Shown here one piece after another: positions 60,349 to 64,000 of a stretch of DNA of 64,000 nucleotides. A model generated the notes under the pieces. It was not told the DNA's origin. It did not search any database and was given only the letters and a program-made list of their open reading frames with translations. Made by a program: the position numbers and the translations under genes. Source of the DNA: Verrucomicrobiia bacterium (lineage in GTDB: Bacteria; Verrucomicrobiota; Verrucomicrobiia; Verrucomicrobiales; Akkermansiaceae); the NCBI GenBank assembly GCA_030432565.1, contig JAUIGV010000002.1:124001-188000 (forward strand), in the 5' to 3' direction. The number at the start of each line of letters is the position of its first letter. The first letter of the stretch is position 1.

Positions 60349-62190
60349 ATGACCAAAGAAAAAACCGTCCTTCCGGGACTGTTGGGGCTTCTTGGCTTGG
60401 GTATTTCATCCGGCCAAAAAGTCGAAGAGCTTGAGCCGTTGACGGTCCTTGCGCGAAGAATTGAATCTGCGAGTGATGAAAATGCCTCGTCGGTGGGCAT
60501 CATTACCTTCAATGAGTTGGCGAGAATGCAACGGCATCGATTGCTGGAGTCCCTTGATCTCATTCCCGGGACACAGGTGCTCTCCACTGCCGGGCTTACG
60601 GGGAATACCGGAACGGCAATCATTCGCGGTCTTCCGAGCCGATACCAGCAGATCATGGTGGATGGAGTGCGGGTTTCGGACAACACGAATTCGATGGGGA
60701 ACTTCCTCGCCAACGGGCAACTGGGACAGATTACCAAAATTGAGGTGCTGCGGGGACCGCAGAGTGTGCTTTACGGCACAGGTGCTGGTGGTGGTGTGAT
60801 TGGTTACGAGACTTCAGTGGGTTCGGGAGATCCGGTGCATCAGCTTTTTGCCGAGGGTGGTAGCTTCGAGACTTTTCGAACGACCCTCGGTTCGCGTGGA
60901 CAGCTTGAGGATTTCGCCTATGGAGTTGAGATTGGCTATCAATTCTCCGGGAATGATACTTATGAGGCTCTGCCTCTGCACGACTACGGCCAGAGCTCCC
61001 TCAATTTGGCGCTGCAATGGCAGCTGGAAGAGGATCTTCGCCTGAAGGTGACCTATCGCGGCACTGACAATCTTCTTGAAACCCGGGCTTCCAATGCGTT
61101 TGGAGTTTCAAGTTCTGAGATCGAAACAGAGACGGCATTGCTTTCCGCAAACCTCTTCTACCAAGTCAATCCCGGCTGGAATGCGCGCCTGACCACGGGG
61201 GTCTATTACGAAAATTACCGAGGCGATTTCGACGGTTTTCGATTTGGGACCGATCAGGAACGATGGACCATCAACTGGAGCAATGAAGTCGTTCTCAGCG
61301 ATGCGGTCACTTTGGTTGCCGGCTTGGAGGGGTCGGTGAGCCACTTCGACAATTCAGGCGGACGGAGTGTCGATGAGTCCATCGCCGGAGCGTATGCCAA
61401 CTTCTACTATCGACCGGTTGAAGCACTCTTGCTCGAGGTTGGAGGAAGATATGATGAGCATAATGAATTCGATGGAGATTCTGCGTGGAATGCCGGAGCG
61501 GTTTATTCTTTCGGCGAATCAGGAACGCGTATTCATGCCAGGGCCAGTGAGGCTTACCGCAACCCAAGCCGTCTTGATTCCGAGTTCTTTCCCTCGTTCT
61601 TTTCCAACCAGCTCGCCAATCCGGACCTACGATCCGAAGAAATTGTCGGGTGGGAAACGGGATTCACCCAACGTCTCGGAGATCATGAATTTGGCGTGAC
61701 CTATTATAAACAGGAGTTGGAAGATGCTATTGTTACGAGCTTTCCGGCTGCGGGAACCACCCGCCGGATCAATCGGGCAGGAGTGTCGGCGGTGAGTGGC
61801 CTCGAGATCTCGGCGAACGGGAAGTTGATTTCCGACCGATTGGGATATCGCATGGCCTTCACCTCCCAATTTGACGAGGAGGTGATTGATCTCCCAAATC
61901 AACTTGTTTCCATTGACCTGAGTTATGATGCAGACCGTTGGTTGATTGGGGCGGGGGTTTCTTATGTTGGTGAAGCGGCCTACCTGGCTCCCGGAAATCC
62001 CCAAACCGATTCCCGAACTTTGACCAGAATATACGGTCATTTTCAGGTGACCGAGTCGCTTGCATTGCATGCCCGGATCGAGAATGTCTTTGATCAGGAC
62101 TATCAATTGTTTCCGGATACCTTTGGAGAAGGGACCGGAGTGGAGGGACCCGGCAGGTCCGTTTTTGCAGGTGCCACTCTTTCCTGGTAA
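60349..62190 (+). CDS. btuB: TonB-dependent cobalamin receptor (BtuB-like)
   Basis: 613 residues; the first ~22 residues look like a weak signal peptide (VLPGLLGLLGLGISSG). A TonB box-like segment LEPLTVLARR is followed by the plug domain (LLESLDLIPGTQVL, TAIIRGLPSRYQQIMVDGVR, IEVLRGPQSVLYGTGAGGGV). A beta-barrel rich in alternating strands ends in aromatic Trp (FAGATLSW). Ligand inferred from the upstream cobalamin riboswitch, since receptors alone do not name substrates. It imports corrinoids across the outer membrane with TonB energy. No periplasmic or ABC partner is adjacent. A perfect hairpin follows the stop. Confidence 0.92.
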   Translation: MTKEKTVLPGLLGLLGLGISSGQKVEELEPLTVLARRIESASDENASSVGIITFNELARMQRHRLLESLDLIPGTQVLSTAGLTGNTGTAIIRGLPSRYQQIMVDGVRVSDNTNSMGNFLANGQLGQITKIEVLRGPQSVLYGTGAGGGVIGYETSVGSGDPVHQLFAEGGSFETFRTTLGSRGQLEDFAYGVEIGYQFSGNDTYEALPLHDYGQSSLNLALQWQLEEDLRLKVTYRGTDNLLETRASNAFGVSSSEIETETALLSANLFYQVNPGWNARLTTGVYYENYRGDFDGFRFGTDQERWTINWSNEVVLSDAVTLVAGLEGSVSHFDNSGGRSVDESIAGAYANFYYRPVEALLLEVGGRYDEHNEFDGDSAWNAGAVYSFGESGTRIHARASEAYRNPSRLDSEFFPSFFSNQLANPDLRSEEIVGWETGFTQRLGDHEFGVTYYKQELEDAIVTSFPAAGTTRRINRAGVSAVSGLEISANGKLISDRLGYRMAFTSQFDEEVIDLPNQLVSIDLSYDADRWLIGAGVSYVGEAAYLAPGNPQTDSRTLTRIYGHFQVTESLALHARIENVFDQDYQLFPDTFGEGTGVEGPGRSVFAGATLSW

Positions 62191-62213
62191 GACCGCCCCG
62201 CAAAAGAGCGATG

Positions 62214-62251
62214 TGCATGAGGGAGGTTTTTTGCAAAACCTCCCTCATGCA
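62214..62251. repeat. 17-bp perfect inverted repeat after btuB
   Basis: TGCATGAGGGAGGTTTT and AAAACCTCCCTCATGCA form a 17-bp perfect stem around TTGC, 23 bp after btuB. It has no U-run after the stem, so it may act as a strong stabilising hairpin or protein site rather than an ordinary intrinsic terminator. Confidence 0.8.
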
Positions 62252-62325
62252 GGAACAACAACGCACGTTCCTTTCGGAACACTTTTAAAATGATAGTTAA
62301 AGCATCGGTTGTCACCGAAAAAACG

Positions 62326-63213
62326 TCATGCCGGACGGTTGGTTTTGCGAATTTCAGTGCCAATACCAGACTTCGTAAAGATCTCTAACAAAAGAGTGTG
62401 AGGGGTCCTGCCATCGATGAAGTGGACTTTCTCAACACCGCTCTCCAGGGCTTCCAAAGCCGAGGTGATTTTTGGGATCATTCCACCGGTGATCGTTCCG
62501 TCCTCCATGAGGTCCCGCGCCTCGTCGCCGGTAATTGACTCGATCAGCGATGATTGATCAGAGGGGTTGCTTAGGAGGCCGGGCACGTCGGAAAGATAAA
62601 CAAGTTTGGCGGGTTTTAGCGCACAGGCCAGTGCCGCGGCTGCCAGATCCGCGTTAATATTGTGCGTCTCGCCGCTTTCGATATGTCGCCCGAGAGGCGA
62701 GACCACCGGGACCAATCCGACCGAGAGCGCATAAAGCACATCTTCGGTGAGACAGTGATTCACCCGTCCAACCCGGCCGATGTCAACCTCCTCACCGGAT
62801 TCATCTTTCCCGGAGAGTTGTGTCGCTTGAAAAACCGATGTGCCGTGGATCGAAGTCGCGCGGCCACCGAACTCGTTGATGGCATCAACGAGCCCTTGAT
62901 TGATTTCGCCATGAAGCGTCCGGTCCACGATCTTGATTGCTTCCGGGGTCGTGATGCGAAGGCCACCCACAAACTTGGCCTCGAGGCCTGACTTTTCCAT
63001 TGCCGCGGAAATGGCCTTGCCTCCTCCGTGAACGATCACCGGTTTGATTCCGGCCACCTCAAGAAAAACGATGTCGCGCATGACCTCCCGAACCAAGCCC
63101 GGATCATCCATCGCGGAGCCTCCCATCTTGATCAGGAAGGTCTTTCCGCGAAACCGCTGGAGATAGGGCAGGGCCTTAATGAGGACAGAAGCTTTTTCAG
63201 CTGCAGTAGTCAT
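62326..63213 (-). CDS. argB: Acetylglutamate kinase
   Basis: 295 residues from ATG 63213. It phosphorylates N-acetylglutamate in arginine synthesis. Motifs are TFLIKMGGSAMDDPGLVREV, VIVHGGGKAISAAMEKSGLE, KFVGGLRITTPEAIKIVDR, VSPLGRHIESGETHNINAD, YLSDVPGLLSNP and TGGMIPKITSALEALESGVE. Length is normal. It is divergent from the methyltransferase gene by about 42 bp. Confidence 0.97.
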   Translation of the reverse strand: MTTAAEKASVLIKALPYLQRFRGKTFLIKMGGSAMDDPGLVREVMRDIVFLEVAGIKPVIVHGGGKAISAAMEKSGLEAKFVGGLRITTPEAIKIVDRTLHGEINQGLVDAINEFGGRATSIHGTSVFQATQLSGKDESGEEVDIGRVGRVNHCLTEDVLYALSVGLVPVVSPLGRHIESGETHNINADLAAAALACALKPAKLVYLSDVPGLLSNPSDQSSLIESITGDEARDLMEDGTITGGMIPKITSALEALESGVEKVHFIDGRTPHTLLLEIFTKSGIGTEIRKTNRPA

Positions 63214-63254
63214 GGCTCCATCGTAAAGAGTCGGCGTCCGCTTGACCATTGCGA

Positions 63255-63881
63255 ATGAGAGCTTATCACGGAGTCGTGAAACGACAGGTGGTTCCCGAGA
63301 TTCTCGATTCCCTTCCGGGAGACGATCCGGGGGCTTTAAGGAGTCGCCGGGATCTGCGACTCATCAACTTCCTCATGGGAAACGAACGTTGGATCATGAT
63401 GCAGAATCATGATGGGGGGGTAATCGAGCTTGGAGCGGGCGAGGGGCAACTGACCCGAAGGCTTGCGGAGCGGGGAAAGGTCGTCGGATTGGATTTTCAA
63501 GAACGTCCTGATGGACTTGATATTCCCTGGGAGACGGGTGATCTCTTTACAAGCCTTCCCAAGGTGGACGGCGAAACCGTGGTGGCGAATCTTATCCTGC
63601 ATCATTTCGAGGACCGTCAATTGGCCCGGCTGGGAAAGTTAATTCGGAGGCGTCGCGCTTTGATTGCGGTCGAGCCGTGGCGCAGCCGGATCTCGCTTGC
63701 GGAGGGGTATGCTCTTTGGCCGTTCATCAACCATGTCACCAAACATGATATGGTGGCGAGTATCCGGGCAGGATTTCGAAAAGGAGAGCTACGCGGGCTT
63801 TTGGACCTGGGTGATGAGTGGGAGTGGAAAGAGGAGGTCTCGTTGCTTGGCGGGCTTCGTGTGTTAGCTTGGCGAAAATGA
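63255..63881 (+). CDS. Class I SAM-dependent methyltransferase
   Basis: 208 residues from ATG 63255 (a TTG start 6 nt upstream is possible). SAM-binding motif VIELGAGEGQLTRRLAERGK, the acidic loop at VVGLDFQERPDGL and motif LILHHFEDRQLARLGKLI. It resembles the small methyltransferases found next to type III PKS and FAD-reductase genes for lipid or quinone synthesis; that link is inference from the next gene. It overlaps that gene by ATGA. Confidence 0.85.
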   Translation: MRAYHGVVKRQVVPEILDSLPGDDPGALRSRRDLRLINFLMGNERWIMMQNHDGGVIELGAGEGQLTRRLAERGKVVGLDFQERPDGLDIPWETGDLFTSLPKVDGETVVANLILHHFEDRQLARLGKLIRRRRALIAVEPWRSRISLAEGYALWPFINHVTKHDMVASIRAGFRKGELRGLLDLGDEWEWKEEVSLLGGLRVLAWRK

Positions 63882-64000
63882 AGTCGATCGAAATTGCAGG
63901 AGGAGGCCTGGCCGGTCTCTCTCTTGGTATCGCTCTGCGAGAGCGGGGGGTGCCGGTCATCGTTCGTGAAGCGAGCACTTATCCCCGGCACCGGGTCTGT
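63878..64000 (+). CDS. FAD-dependent oxidoreductase, partial at window end
   Basis: 41 codons from ATG 63878 run off the window. They read SIEIAGGGLAGLSLGIALRE, the Rossmann FAD-binding start GGGLAGLSLG, then a geranylgeranyl-reductase or monooxygenase-like REASTYPRHRVC. The ATG overlaps the methyltransferase stop by 4 nt, so they are coupled. Substrate cannot be judged from this fragment. Confidence 0.75.
   Translation, partial: MKSIEIAGGGLAGLSLGIALRERGVPVIVREASTYPRHRVC

Overview
The window reads as a Verrucomicrobiota chromosome (PVC group, probably a free-living aquatic Verrucomicrobiae). Support comes from family content, not alignment: planctomycete-type cytochrome c proteins (DUF1587/1592/1588/1585) paired with DUF1552 proteins, a DUF1501 protein, a PEP-CTERM protein, secreted sulfatases, a Rhodopirellula/Verrucomicrobium-type ECF sigma factor with a FecR-LamG partner, and many large secreted proteins ending in a 'SSPDLxxW...FYR' module. 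Shine-Dalgarno signals are weak throughout.

Layout. 1-5.2 kb: three minus-strand secreted proteins (CotH-like, edge-truncated; a beta-sandwich protein; a PEP-CTERM protein) sharing one domain. 5.4-7.6 kb: ECF sigma factor and FecR-LamG protein. 7.5-17.2 kb: minus-strand secreted PhoD-like phosphatase, sulfatase with autotransporter-type repeats, a 27-residue-repeat protein and a SUMF1-like protein. 17.4-21.2 kb: cytochrome/DUF1552 pair. 21.3-25.9 kb: gltB. 26-28 kb: small secreted protein, GNAT, crcB, trpF. 28.2-32.9 kb: esterase, DUF1552 and a second cytochrome-type protein. 33.5-36.7 kb: tRNA-Asp, fabD, glycerate kinase, DUF4870, BLUF photoreceptor.

36.7-45.1 kb is a scarred accessory segment: four copies of a ~60-70 bp intergenic repeat in one orientation, a frameshifted DUF3365 haem-protein remnant, transposase tails, a lone IS3 orfA and orphan gene ends. 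It also holds sixA, a sulfatase, a HEAT-like secreted protein and a serpin. tRNA-Ser closes it.

45.2-50.6 kb: incomplete ebo-type metabolite-traffic cluster (EboE, EboB and small partners) plus a DUF455/ATP-grasp fusion. 50.7-55.7 kb (plus strand): msrA, a lipoprotein, an M29 aminopeptidase, hisD and two TPM-domain proteins. 55.8-59.3 kb: DUF1501, DsbD N-domain, LysM lipoprotein and a hypothetical. 59.4-62.2 kb: small Cys-rich protein, dps, cobalamin riboswitch and TonB receptor. 62.3-64 kb: argB, a methyltransferase and an edge-truncated FAD oxidoreductase.

The most notable object is msrA at 50679-51455. Its catalytic Cys position is an in-frame TGA (FGLG-U-FWG), followed about 20 nt later by a SECIS-like hairpin with G in the apical loop. 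This is best read as an exported selenocysteine methionine sulfoxide reductase that ordinary gene callers would truncate. A substituted or mis-sequenced Cys codon is the main alternative.
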